DNA from: Sphaeroforma sirkka | Lineage: Eukaryota; Opisthokonta; Ichthyosporea; Ichthyophonida | NCBI GenBank assembly: GCA_001586965.3 | Contig: LUCW03001815.1 | Location: 1-42,500, forward strand | Direction of reading: 5' to 3' | Length of the DNA: 42,500 nt | Part shown: positions 1 to 9,881 of the stretch, one piece after another | How positions within the stretch are numbered: the first letter of the stretch is position 1 | How the letters are laid out: each line of letters begins with the position of its first letter | Notes under the pieces: model-generated | Database searches by the model: none | What the model saw: the letters and a program-made list of their open reading frames with translations, nothing else | Told to the model about the DNA's origin: nothing | Position numbers and translations under genes: made by a program

Positions 1-117
1 ATACATAGGCGGTATCCAATCGCGCCACTTTAAAAATCAATAGATCTTTACTGGTGAACTAGAAGAGCTCCTCGAACCCATACCACGCCGGGATAGGCAC
101 CTTTACCACGACGGAAC

Positions 118-1075
118 CCGTCGATGTACGCGAACGGTTGGCACAGATTTGGCGAAGCCAATGTGAAAATTGCCGACAACGCAAAGCGCTGTCGTCTGGA
201 AGGAGTGAGGTAACCATCCCAGTAACCCATGAACAAGCGTTGCAGATGCGGCGATCGGCGCGTAACTTCGTATCCGATCGATGGTTCCCTATGTGGATAA
301 ACAAGTGAAGAAGTGGTTGACGGATTTGGTGATCACAGAAACGAACGACACCAACGACTGTTAATCTTCCTCTTCCTTGCGGGTACCGACATTCGATGCG
401 TGGAAAGGCAACGTCGTTAGGTACGCGTGTTTCGACATGCGTAAAGCGTTAACGCGCTTTTATTCCTTGGTGACCAGTTCTGATCCCCCCAAGGTCAACG
501 AACTCATATCTCGCCTCAAGAGTAAGAAGTACTACATGACGCTGGACATATCGGCTGCATACCACAGGCTGCCTGCGTCCATCCAGACTCACAATACTTA
601 TTTAGTTTTACACACGAACGTTATCAGTGCCACGTTCACATCAGCACCAAACCGGTCTTCATGTACTCACGCAGCAGGTTCAACGTACCTTGAGTACAAT
701 ACTTGATGGCTATCGGTTCACCAATTAAGGTCGATGACATAGTTATCGCCAGTGACGGTTATGACGAACACGTTGTAGGACGGTGCAGAAGGCGATACAA
801 CGCTTAACATACCACAAAGGTTTAAGCTTAAGCCCCGCCAAGCGCCACTTCGCTATCTCCGAAGTCATGATCCCTAGGGAAGAAAGTATCGGCACAAGGC
901 ATTGACATTGACCATGAAAACAGGCCAGAAGCTGATCGACTGGCCAGCACACCACAACGATATAAAGATATAGCCTCGGCGTTGGGTTTAACAATTACCT
1001 CCACGAACATCTGCCTATTTCGCGAACTGCGGTTTGCACCCTTGCGCGAATTTTGCAAACTCAAACAAAGGAGTT
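118..1075 (+). pseudogene. Element 1 reverse transcriptase remnant
   Basis: Fragments of the Ty3-type RT can be followed through several frames. Near 293 a stretch reading VDKQVKKWLTDLVI matches the region just before the fingers. YYMTLDISAAYHRLP at about 530-575 is the motif around the first catalytic aspartate. VDDIVIAS at about 731-755 is the YxDD box with Val-Asp-Asp kept. NYLHEHLP near 985 resembles the connection to RNase H. An in-frame TAA at 362-364 and several frame changes interrupt it. No active enzyme can come from it. The domain assignments rest on family motifs; the exact break points are approximate. Confidence 0.75.
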
Positions 1076-1080
1076 GATAG

Positions 1081-1653
1081 GTGATCGTTGGGAGGGAGAG
1101 ACATGCACAGGCGTGGCAGGCAATGAAAGACGCAGTGGTGAATGCTGTGGCGTTACACTTTCCGGTCGACGGCATTCCTCTGAACTTGGAAACCGACGCT
1201 AGCGATTACGGTTTAGGGGAGACGCTATTCCAATGGGTCAACGGTAAGAAACATTACTTAATGTTCTTTAGTAAGACTCTGAACCATGCGCAACAGAACT
1301 ACGCCACACCTATGAAGGAGTTACTGGCATTGGTATATGGACTGACACATTTCAGGGAATACTTGGATGGGCAACGGTTTGCGGTCTTCACGGACCACAA
1401 GGCCCTTGTATATATGAACACACAGCTCAAGCTTAATCCGATGCTTCAGAGATGGCATCATATCATCGCGCCATTCAACTTTACCATATCGCATATACCA
1501 GGAGAGTCAAATGTGCTCCCGGACATGTTAAGTAGAGTACACGAGGGGACAGCGGAGCAGGACGAACTCGAAATAATGTATACCGACGGCTGGCAGTTAT
1601 TCCCCCTAGTTACTTTGAACAAGCGCAACAACACTTTGGACCGAATGACATAG
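1081..1653 (+). pseudogene. Element 1 RNase H domain
   Basis: This open segment encodes a Ty3/gypsy RNase H. ETDASDYGLGE carries the first catalytic aspartate, SKTLNHAQQNYATPMKELLA carries the catalytic glutamate, FTDHKALVYM carries the second aspartate, and HIPGESNVLPDMLSR is the usual closing motif. In the parent element it would degrade the RNA strand during reverse transcription. It is the best-preserved domain of element 1. Upstream, the tether sequence is in another frame, so it is not expressed as an intact polyprotein. The first residues given by a GTG start here are not significant, since the domain is normally internal to pol. Confidence 0.85.
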
Positions 1654-1993
1654 ATGTATTTGCGGACCCAACCAACGCTCAGCTTCCTCGGTTCTGGACG
1701 AAGGATGATGGGAAGGAGCGTTTGCCCACGACTGGTCGATAGTCGATGGATGGATGAACCCGCCTTGGGAACAGATACACAGGATGTTACGCAAGATACG
1801 AGCCGACGGCGCACGGGCCACAGTATGTCTACCATGGGTACCAAGAGCACCATGGTTCGACCTGTTCAAGCAGTTATTGCAGACAGAACCGGTGCTGGTA
1901 CCACGGACACCACACACGTTCCTCAAGTACGCTAAGTACGCATGTGGGAAGACACCATGGGGTCATACCGTAGCAGCACGGGTGGGTCCTCCC
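1635..1993 (+). pseudogene. DIRS-like adenine-methylase-type domain in element 1 pol
   Basis: Between RNase H and integrase the sequence reads FGPNDIDVFADPTNAQLPRF in one frame and, after a frame change near 1700-1750, MNPPWEQIHRMLRKI and then a WVPRAPWF block. A D-x-FA-x-x-x-N-x-Q motif followed by NPPW and a hydrophobic P-W block is the pattern of the phage-type DNA N6-adenine methylase-like (Dam) domain, best known from DIRS retrotransposons, where it sits after RNase H. Element 2 has the same domain at the same place. Whether it binds S-adenosylmethionine or methylates DNA cannot be told from this copy. Confidence 0.6.
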
Positions 1994-2099
1994 AATGGAT
2001 TCAAACTGGACCCGCTGTTTTCACAGCGACTTGGTTTTGCAGAACCAAAGCATACAAAATATGTCATGTGCTTAGACACAGCGCGAGAAATCTCAGTGG

Positions 2100-2985
2100 C
2101 ACTGGCAGATGCAGAGGGTCAACCGGCGTTTGCACAAGCGAGTCCGGCGGAGAAACAGCGTCGTACGCAACTCACGCAAGCGCAACACGAACAAGGACAT
2201 CATGGGGCGGCGGACACAGTCCAACAACTTCGTCAGAACGGTCACGTTTGGCCAGGGGCACTTGAGTTAGCCACAGAAGTTAAGCGGCAATGTGGCACAT
2301 GTTTGGGACAGGACACACTTCGTAAAGGTTTCCACCCGATGATTAGCATCGATGCACGCTACCCGTGGGACCATATTCAAGTGGACTACATCCCGATGCC
2401 ACTGGAGTCCAGACGCAAGAACAATTATATTCTTCACGTCTTAGACATCGCCACAGGCTATTCTATCCTTCGAGCCACACCGGACAAGACAAAGGAAACC
2501 ACGACACAGACACTCATAGAGATTTTTGGCGAACATGGTTTCCCCGTAAAATCCAAACAGACATGGGGAAGGAGTTCACCAACAAGTTAGTGGAGCTTCT
2601 GGTCCAGGAAGTGGGGATGCTACATAAGGTGTCTCCACCATATCGACCCCAAGTGCTGGGCGCGGCAGAACGACGTCACAAGGAGATTACACGTTCTATT
2701 CGACAATGCTGTGAGGCAGTTCCCCTTCGATGGGACGAACGCCTTCCGTTTACGATGCTATACCAGAACCTTCGGATATCCCGTCGCCATAAGAGTGCAC
2801 CGTTTAGCGTATACTTTGGCCGCCGCCATGTTCCGTTCGCCGATTTCACGGACGAGTTACCGGATTCTCAGCCGATGACGAATGACACCTGGGCACAACG
2901 ATTAGACCAGTTACAGGACACTATATTGCCGACCCCTCCACCACATTACCAAGAAGTATACAGGCAAGCTTACGACGACATTTGA
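2100..2985 (+). pseudogene. Element 1 integrase, zinc-binding and DDE core
   Basis: The zinc-binding part is seen as HEQGHHG followed about 30 residues later by CGTC (HHCC type). The catalytic core follows: the first Asp in IQVDYIPM (about 2380), the second in QTDMGKEF (about 2560), and the Glu in GAAERRHKEI (about 2665). All three catalytic residues of the D,D-35-E core are therefore present. A single frame change near 2550 separates the first Asp from the other two, so the enzyme is broken. In the parent element it would insert the cDNA into chromosomal DNA. Confidence 0.85.
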
Positions 2986-3439
2986 CCGCCTGCATGCTCA
3001 CGACTTGGTACATTTCGACGAAGGAGATGTGGTCATGGTACGATCAGAAGGCCGAACAACGAAGGCTATGCGGCCATTGTTTGGACCATATGTAGTCAAA
3101 GCTAGACACGGCCAACGCTACGAGTTAGCGAACAAGGATGGTTCCGCCCCACCAGAATTCAAGACCAAACCGGTACGGGTGGAACTCCTCCGTTTAGTGC
3201 ATAGACGCACAGACCCACCAATTAACGAAGACTTATGGACCGAAGGAGGGGTGGAGTTTCGCCATATTATCACACATCGTACGAATGATGAGACGGGGAA
3301 ATTAGAATACCTGGTGAGATGGCGAGAAGGCGAACCAACGTGGGAAACAGCAGAAGCTTTTGATGATGCCAACGATATCGCGGCCTACCACAAAGCTTCG
3401 CAGACACGGACACGTAAGCGCCAACGTGCACAAGTCTAA
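2957..3439 (+). pseudogene. Element 1 integrase C-terminal module and chromodomain
   Basis: After another small frame change the sequence continues as FDRLHAHDLVHFDEGDVVMV and GPYVVKARHGQRYEL, the SH3-like GPF/Y module typical of Ty3 integrases. It ends in EYLVRWREGEPTWETAEAF, a chromodomain (aromatic cage-like W and Y positions with the TWE motif), and a basic tail of Arg/Lys. Stop codon at 3437-3439. Chromodomains of this class are known to steer integration to marked chromatin. Start position is where the frame reopens, not a true initiation site. Confidence 0.85.
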
Positions 3440-3465
3440 TACTTTATCTTCAATATAACTTTGTT

Positions 3466-3790
3466 CTCGGATATCGAGCTCAAGCTCTGGAGCATAAACC
3501 AGCAACTCTAGCTCCCGAGTATAAACCAGCCACTGAGCTCTTGAGTATAAAAAAGCAGCGACTCTAGCTCCCGAGTATAAAAACCAGCAACTCTAGCTCC
3601 CGAGTATAAACCAGCCACTCGAGCTCTTGAGTATAAAAAAGCAGCGACTCTAGCTCCTGAGTATAAACCAGCCACTCGAACTCGCGAGAATAAACGGTTA
3701 GCACTCGAGCTCGCATGAGGAAAATCGTCAGCGGCTCAAGCTCGCGAGGTTAAATGAGTCACTCTTGCTTCGGAGTATAACACAGCGAAA
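3466..3790. repeat. Tandem array A, about 27-30 bp units with TATA-like core
   Basis: About ten degenerate copies of a unit whose core is CTCTAGCTCCCGAGTATAAA, followed by CCAGC or AGCAGC. Spacing varies from about 27 to 40 bp. Most units contain GAGTATAAA, a TATA-box-like string, and a short palindrome (GAGCTC or CTCGAGCTC). It lies just past the stop of the element 1 pol and may be part of its 3' untranslated region or LTR. Confidence 0.85.
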
Positions 3791-3984
3791 TCAATCAAAC
3801 AACTCCTTGGGCATTGTTTTGAAACAGCGGGTTAGTGGTTTGCACGGTTTCTGCCACTGGCAGTTTTTCTCCGACACAAATACAGTCCTATATTGTACTT
3901 GCCAAACTCCTATATGCTGACACAGATGAACAGTAGCTTCAAGAATTCAAACACGACGGGTCGCTCGAGACGTACACATCGGGT
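3791..3984. other. Single-copy spacer between the two tandem arrays
   Basis: No open reading frame, RNA gene or repeat seen. It separates array A from array B and may be internal to the same LTR or 3' UTR. Confidence 0.4.
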
Positions 3985-4150
3985 CCTCTAGCTCTCTGAG
4001 GTAAAATGCCAGCACAATGCTCTAGCTCTCTGAGGATAAATGCCAGCACAATGCTCTAGCTCTCGAGGATAAATGCCAGCACAATGCTCTAGCTCTCGAG
4101 GATAAATGCCAGCACAATGCTATAGCTCTCGAGGATAATGCCAGCACATA
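3985..4150. repeat. Tandem array B, 33-bp units
   Basis: Five copies of a 33-34 bp unit running GCTCTAGCTCTCGAGGATAA then ATGCCAGCACAAT. The copies are nearly identical, apart from small differences (CTCTGAGG against CTCGAGG, one CTATAGC). The core is related to that of array A (CTCTAGCTC..GAGxATAAA..CCAGCA), so both arrays probably grew from one ancestral unit. Confidence 0.9.
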
Positions 4151-4434
4151 AGGTACTATGCTATTCTTATCATCTCTGAAACTGGCACACTGCTTTGTTC
4201 AGTGCTTCAGTTTGGGGGGGTTGTGGTCAGAATACAAGTACTTATATTTATTTGATTATTTTAGGTTTATTACAAGTCTTACAGTTTATCAGAATAATCT
4301 GATAAACTGGGTTTTAGGGTTTTGCTGGTTTTACAGCACATGACTAATGACTCATTTAAGAGTCAGTCATTTTAGGATTACTGTTTATAATTACTAATAA
4401 ATGAACAACGTCCCCTCCCTGAGGAGGGAGAACG
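4151..4434. other. Non-coding spacer with perfect hairpins
   Basis: No gene seen. It holds a perfect 12-bp stem with a 4-nt loop at 4282-4309 (CAGTTTATCAGA / TCTGATAAACTG). A smaller stem, TGACTC/GAGTCA, lies at about 4345-4365, and a CTCCCT/AGGGAG stem at about 4411-4430, just before the LINE-related sequence. Confidence 0.6.
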
Positions 4435-4932
4435 TTGAGATACAGTTATCTCGCGTATACTTACTACAAAGGTGGGTGCCTTCTTGCAGCCCTGAAATGC
4501 AGCCTCCTGACAACGCACCCAAAGAAAGCCGATGCAGATATCACCTCCCCCGCCGACTTCCGCCCCATCACGCTTACGCAAATAGTCAGACGCATCTTTG
4601 AAAAGTGCTTTCTTAATCTGATTCCAAACGAGCCACCCCGGCTCTGCTACCCATGCTACCCAAGCTGGCTTCAAATCACGGTACTCCTGTCATATCCAAG
4701 CACTTGCCGCCATGGAATCTGATACACAGTCAGAAGAAGAGTAAAACGACGTCTGCCTGGACATATCCAAGGCATACGACAAGGTCGCTCTCCCACGCCT
4801 ATGGGTATTTTTGCGCCACGCTGGAAAGTCCGAAAACTGGATCAACTGCCTCCGCGCGCTGTTTGGGAGGGTCCTTACCGCAGAGTAACATACCGCGGCA
4901 CACTTCTCGTCTCTATTCCACAGAACGAATAG
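4435..4932 (+). pseudogene. LINE reverse transcriptase, 5' part (before the insertion)
   Basis: This encodes the first half of a non-LTR reverse transcriptase. ADITSPADFRPITL and RRIFEKCFLNLIP match the fingers region (the YRPISL motif of LINEs). QAGFKSRYSCHIQALA follows in a second frame, and DVCLDISKAYDKVALPRL carries the first catalytic aspartate (about 4760). A frame change and one stop codon between these motifs show decay. The segment ends exactly at ATAG (4929-4932), where element 2 begins. The reading continues at 12453 with SILQGSIVGP. The LINE clade is uncertain. The 5' end, endonuclease and ORF1 are not seen. Confidence 0.85.
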
Positions 4933-5533
4933 TGTAAACTTCGATGGAAATTACTAGGTTTCAAACTATATTAAACTAAAATACAATTTAGTCAGTTAGA
5001 TTTAGCAGTGGTAGCTTGTGTAAGAATGATCGGGACTGCCTCTTATGTTAAGAGCCTAAATATCCTCGATCACACAGGGCGTACCTCTAGCTGTTCTTTA
5101 TTGAATAATTTTCACTAGAAGTACTAAGTGTTCATGACCACTTGCCTAATTTGTAAATAGACATAATAACGTAAGTCACGTTAATACATTAGCTGATATA
5201 AATAAAAGTTCCATCTGAAGAAAAGTTAAAAAAAAAGAACGAGACTTATTGGATTTTGGAGATTGGCGGAGGACCAAAATCTATAAGTAGTAGTTCGGAG
5301 ATTATAAAATTTAGTTTATAATATCCTACATCTACTAATGTCTCAAATAGGTCCAAGTAGATGAGTCATACCAAATACTCAGGCTATTGGAGCCATCAAA
5401 GTGAATTTAGAACACTTTGGAAATATTAGAAAAAAAGAGCTTGTACTAAATTATTTAAAATACAAATAAAAAACCAATGTATTATCTCAATTGATCTTGA
5501 TATTTTAGACTGACCGGAGGCCGTATTTCTACA
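4933..5533 (-). repeat. Element 2 3' LTR (complete, 601 bp)
   Basis: Begins TGTAAACTTCGATGG and ends GTATTTCTACA on the plus strand, so the ends are TG..CA. The solo LTR at 14470-15104 matches it along its whole length. Read on the minus strand it contains a TATA-like box, a likely R start and an AATAAA signal. It is bounded by ATAG on the outside and a polypurine tract on the inside. Confidence 0.95.
5097..5204 (-). promoter_or_regulatory. LTR promoter and polyadenylation signal
   Basis: On the minus strand TATTTATA lies at 5204-5197. The inferred R start (ACTTACG, first base at 5176) is 28 bases further on, the usual TATA-to-start distance. AATAAA follows at 5102-5097. The R start is supported independently by the fold-back junction in the 5' palindrome, which uses exactly this end. 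The start site itself is inferred and not measured. Confidence 0.6.
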
Positions 5534-5551
5534 TAGCCCCCAGTAGCTTTT
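5534..5551 (-). other. Polypurine tract next to the 3' LTR
   Basis: On the minus strand the bases just before the 3' LTR read GCTACTGGGGGCTA then TGTAGAAATACGG. Element 4 has the similar GCTGGGGGTGGGCTG at the same place (22006-22020). This is the usual site where plus-strand synthesis is primed. Confidence 0.6.
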
Positions 5552-5660
5552 AGAACTACGAACGTACGTTAAGATACGATCTAGTTGGTAAAGCGAAAAC
5601 CAAAGTAAAAACGGTTTCGGTCATGACTTATCGAGTAAGTATGTGCCTATATGTACGAGT

Positions 5661-6050
5661 TCAAGACTCATGTTGTACTCTATGTCGTTTAGTATTTGGT
5701 CCAGTAACCATTTCCGATGTAGGCGCCTTACGTTTATTATTTGGTAAGGTAATAGCCAAAGGCTGTTCTTCATTAGTAAGTAAGTTTGAACAATTTTCTG
5801 CACTGTTGGTAAGCAGATCAGAAAGTTTAGTCACGCAGGAAGTAGGTGGCAAATAGGGAATTTCAGATCCGTCAGGGTTTGTAGTCACCTGAGGAAACCC
5901 TTTTCGTTTATCTCGTGTGTTCTTATGTAAACGCTTATTCCATTTCTTATTAAAGATACGAAGAAAGTCGCGAGATTCACGAAATGCATCGGAGGTTAGC
6001 CAAGCTACTGTCCCATCCATGAAACGGGTCTTGTAGTAAGTGTAACTCAA
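5661..6050 (-). pseudogene. Element 2 pol C-terminus, chromodomain-like
   Basis: The start of this segment reads SYTYYKTRFMDGTVAWLTSD and then FRESRDFLRIFNKKW. The placement of aromatic residues, the W, and the terminal hydrophobic helix resemble a chromodomain, as expected at the end of a chromovirus integrase, but the fit is weaker than in element 1. It is joined by a frame change to the upstream integrase tail. The rest is basic and Ser/Thr-rich with no known motif. Stop at 5661. Confidence 0.5.
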
Positions 6051-6385
6051 CCGTCTTCGGATGTTTTATCAATTATATCTTTGACTTGTGACTCCATAAC
6101 TGGTATATCAGAATCAAATGAGTGAGCGAATGAGAGTTCGGAGGTAGGGATACGGTGAGTGCCTAGATTGGTTGCGCTAGTACCATCAATGTTATTCACT
6201 TCGTAAGTATCACTCTTCTCATCATGGTTGGAAATAACAAAAGGTCCTATCGTCTTAGAAGAGAGTTCGGTAACGTTGGCGTTTCGATTTATAATGTTAA
6301 CGTAATCGCCGACTTTGAACTGAACAATGTTCTTAGTGTTATTCCATCGGTCATACGCTTTAAGTAGGACGCGATTCTTGTGCTC
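6047..6385 (-). pseudogene. Element 2 integrase C-terminal GPF/Y module
   Basis: Reads KAYDRWNNTKNIVQFKVGDY, then ELSSKTIGPFVISNHDEKSD and TYEVNNIDGTS. The KVGDYV strand followed by GPF is the SH3-like module of Ty3 integrases. The frame is open further upstream to about 6499, but there the homologous integrase sequence is in the other frame, so I place the join at about 6375. Confidence 0.75.
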
Positions 6386-6850
6386 GAGTAAACAGGGGTA
6401 AACAACGTTCTGCATATGCTCGATCTTTGTAGCCACGGGGTAGCGTGTTTTCGGGCGCAGTTTTATCAAACGTTGCTTGTAATTCACTATAGCGGCCAAA
6501 GAAATAGTGAAACGGGAGTGTTCCAGTTTGAGGATTCATGCAGTTATTCATTTGAGTCTGAACCCATTTCAAATGATAAGGCCACATATCCTCAACGTCG
6601 TCTAGTGCGGTACGCAAGAGTTTCTTAAGTTCTCTATGACGTGTCTCATTTGCACCCTGCGTTTGAGGTTTGTAGGGAACACCACGCCTATGGGTCATGC
6701 CTGATACGAGTATAAGTGCCTCCATTACGTCGGTACAAAACTCACTACCGTTATCAGAACATAGTACTCGGGGAAACCGAAGTCATTAAAGACGTGATAG
6801 CATAATTCTGCCACTGTTTGTGGACGTTTGTTCGGTATTGCATAAAGCAA
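6375..6850 (-). pseudogene. Element 2 integrase core, second half
   Basis: LCSDNGSEFCTDVME at about 6727-6770 carries the second catalytic Asp (the S/T-D-x-G-x-EF motif). PYKPQTQGANETRHREL at about 6640-6690 carries the catalytic Glu. The first Asp is in the neighbouring segment. A frame change near 6780-6850 breaks the link. FHYFFGRYSELQATFD further on matches the conserved end of the core. Confidence 0.8.
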
Positions 6851-8325
6851 GTTATAGCCCGAAGCCACACATAAGAAATGACAGATATATACATCGCCAG
6901 TATGCTTGGATCGCGGAGTTTAACCAAATCGACTATGACTCGGCGCATCGGTTGGTCTTCTGTCACACTTTTTAGGGGTGCCCAACCGTATCGCTTGATC
7001 TGGTTCTTTTCACAATCAGTACAGCGTCGGTATACTTCACGTATGGTTTCTTTCAGCGCCGGGTGATCAAGCCCTGCACGAATAGCCATTTTATAAGTAT
7101 GCTCATATGCTCGATGCGTTAAATTATGTATAATTTTATCTCTACTTTCGAGCTCCTCTAAGTCAGTCAGATTCTGCGTAACGCTGGCTGGATGAACCAT
7201 ATTCCTGTTGGAAAGGGCAACCTCAGTATCAGGAGGGGTAGAGTCCTGAGATACATAATTGACAACATTGGCTTGTTGAAGTATCTTCTTCAGTTGTTTC
7301 GCAACTCCTGGCTGTTCTTTAAGCAGCGCTTTAAGTAGTTGAGTGCGAGCTTCAGGTTCTCTTAGAGTTTTGAGTCTTTGATCCATGGCCTTAGCTAGTT
7401 CCATGTTTTCACGATCTAATGCCGTTTCAATCGGCATTACCTCGACTGCAATCTTGTTGGGTGCATGTGTTGTACGAGTCTTGAGCTTTTGTCCAAACTC
7501 TTTAGACTCCTCTAGTTTAGCTAAGAATTCGGTTGAGGGTTTCCACTTAGTGGTACCTGCAGGACCGATGCGACAAACAATGGTGTGTTTCCAAGGCGTC
7601 TTCTTAATAGAATAGGATCCCTGATACAAGAACGTGTCGGTTTCACGGTCGACATAAATAGGTTCGTCTTGAATCATATTAATTAAATCACGTATCCATG
7701 GGTCGGAGTTGCGTAAGGGACAACACAGCGTAATGGTAGATTTAGTAATATTAACATAATTTAACAACTGTGCGATAAGTTGACAAGGTGGGTTAGCCCA
7801 CGCATTATGCTTTGATTTGTCAAGCTGAAATGCATCACCTTTAGGATGAGTCAACGACCTATATTCAGAAACCTGTTTGTTATGTTCTGCGGCGAACATA
7901 TCAACAGTAAATGGACCCCATCGTGACTGAGCGAGGTTAAACCATTTCTTATTTAGCATCCAATCGGTTGCTAATAACTCCTTGACTGTTTTCTGGTAGT
8001 CGGGCACAAGTCGAGAGAGCATGTCAGGAAGATGGTTATGTATTCCTGGTATGTGTGTTATATTAAAAGCGAACTTGGCAATAATGTCATGCCAGCGGCT
8101 CACCAACTGTGAATCAGGGTTCATATCTTTTAAGTATGTTAAAGACTTTTGATCACAGGCGACAGTAAAGTAACTTCCATAAAGGTAGTCTTTAAACTGT
8201 CTTAGCGCAGTAACTATAGCAAGGAGCTCTTGTTTAACGGTAGGGTAATTCCGTTGACTCTTATTATAACTCTTGCTAAAGAATTGTATGTAGCGCGGTT
8301 TACCATTTATCGTTTGGTAAAGCAC
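6754..8325 (-). pseudogene. Element 2 RNase H, methylase-like domain and integrase N-terminus
   Basis: The longest open segment of the element (523 codons). Residues 1-105 finish the RNase H: QFFSKSYNKSQRNYPTVKQE, ACDQKSLTYL, and HIPGIHNHLPDMLSR. The beginning with ATDASDRAVGG lies just upstream in another frame. Residues about 135-256 hold the adenine-methylase-like domain (RWGPFTVDMFAAEHNKQ, WANPPCQL). A Lys/Glu-rich linker follows at 260-350. Residues 404-438 form the integrase zinc site (H-x4-H-x25-C-x2-C), and VIVDLVKL near 466 carries the first core Asp. The segment ends by frame change within the core. Confidence 0.88.
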
Positions 8326-8357
8326 TCCACCTACCGCTCGATCTGAAGCGTCGGTTG

Positions 8358-9872
8358 CTACTTGAATGGGACACCATCCACAGGGTACTGCATGATGGGT
8401 GCGTCCATTACTTTACTTTTGACTAGTTTAAATGCATCATCACATTCTTTAGTCCAAAGCTTTCCCAAAGGTCCTTTGTGCAGCCGTAGGTGACTGAAAG
8501 GCTTTAAGTAATGAGAAAGATGCGGTACCGAATCCGAGAAGAAGTTAACAAACCCACACACAGAGTTCACATCTCTTCCAGTAATTGGTGCTGATAAATC
8601 CAACAGAAACTGTTTCTTGCCAGGATCAATTTCTACCCCTGCTGCAGATACTTTGTAGCCAAGTAAGTGTATAGTATCTTTAGCAAAAGAACACTTGTCT
8701 TCGTTAATCTTAAGTTTAGCATGATTAAGTCGCTTTAAGACTTCTTTAACGAGTTTAGCATGTTCATGTGCTGTCTTTGTAAAGATAACTATATCATCTA
8801 AATAGACTGATACGTTATACGACAGGTCCGCAAATAGTTCCATCATAACTTGTTGGAAGAAAGAAGGTAACATGTAAGCCTTCAGGTGCACCTTTAAACT
8901 GGTACTTCTTACCTTGCCAAGTAAAGGAAAAGTATTTCCTATGAGGCTGATATATTTGTAGTTGATGGAATGCAGCTTTTAAGTCTATCTTGGAAAAGAT
9001 AGTCGCACCTCCATTTTGCGTAGTATCTCGCTTATCCTAGGTAAGGGAAAACTATGTTGCGGAATTAGTTTGTTGATTGGCGACAGGTCTAGTACTACTC
9101 TTGTTTTACTAAACGTTCCATCAGATTTATATTGATCGACCGCTAAGAGAGCTAAGTTAACTGGGGTTGCATCATAATTGATTTCAATTAGACCCTGTTT
9201 TAACCAATCTTCGATTTGGGTTTTGACAACGTCTTTGTGTCTCCAACTCACGTAGTTATGTGAAGGACACTTTAACTTAGAGAAGTCGACGTTTGTTAAG
9301 TCAAGTCTAACGTACCCATTAGAGAACTTAAACATACACCAGTCAGTTATTGCAATCTTCCCGTTTTGTATAATTAAGTCCATAATTATATCGGTGAAGT
9401 GCGGAATCATATCCTTTGCTTCACCTTCCGGAGGTTTAGGTATCTTTAACATATTATCATCTGACTGATCTTTATTCGGGTCTAGCCCATTAGGCAGACC
9501 AGTGAGTGTTATACCTAAACTGAGAAGATCAGTCATACCTATAATTAAATCGTATTTCTGAGACATGTCAGTAACGATTAGGTGAGTCTTCACTTCTCTT
9601 CTATCTGACAGCATTATGTGTGCATAGTCAATGGCTTGTTCGCAAGTAGTAACTTTGCCATTTCCCAAGATTAAATCAGTTGTTTCGTTATGGACAGCCA
9701 TATCTGTAGCGTAGGCTACTCGGCATGAGATAGCAGAGACTTCAGCCCCTGGATCAAATAGTGCCATAACTTTTTTTTCTCCATTTACGAAAACTGTTTG
9801 AAAGATACGTTCATCTCCTTTGGTATAGATTTTATTGAACATTTTCTCATAATCTTGCTCTAGTGCGCACAT
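8358..9872 (-). pseudogene. Element 2 aspartic protease and reverse transcriptase
   Basis: The protease is at the start: ALFDPGAEVSAIS (residues 38-49 from the ATG at 9872) is the flap-side active motif, but has Asp-Pro-Gly where Asp-Ser/Thr-Gly is normal. HLIVTDMSQKYDLIIGMTDL follows, as in Ty3 proteases. RT begins with QIEDWLKQGLIEINYDATPV and VVLDLSPINKLIPQ. Between about 9000 and 8885 the frame is shifted and reads IFSKIDLKAAFHQLQIYQP. After that VYLDDIVIFTKTAHEHAKLV is the YxDD box, and HLLGYKVSAAG and LWTKECDDAF mark the thumb and connection. Two compensating frame changes leave an interrupted RT. Confidence 0.88.
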
Positions 9873-9881
9873 ATGGTACTG

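Larger units (their letters stand above)
1..3439 (+). mobile_element. Element 1: decayed Ty3/gypsy chromovirus, 3' part of pol
   Basis: Recognisable pol domains follow one another on the plus strand: reverse transcriptase remnant, RNase H, an adenine-methylase-like domain, integrase with zinc-binding and catalytic core parts, a GPF/Y-type C-terminal module and a chromodomain. This order, with integrase downstream of RNase H, is that of Ty3/gypsy elements, and the terminal chromodomain places it with the chromoviruses. Reading frame changes at about 1075, 1700-1750, 2550 and 2960, and stop codons in the RT, show it is inactive. Gag, protease and the 5' LTR lie off the left edge or are lost. 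The 3' LTR could not be delimited because no partner copy is in the window. Confidence 0.9.

Noticed and set aside
1606..1926. Minus-strand frames over element 1 pol
   Set aside because: They are opposite-strand shadows of the RNase H, methylase-like and integrase coding sequence.
4933..5533. MITE or DNA transposon with terminal inverted repeats
   Set aside because: The inverted arrangement arises only at the 12003-12452 end. The solo copy at 14470-15104 has TG..CA ends, 4-bp duplication and LTR promoter and poly-A signals, so it is an LTR.
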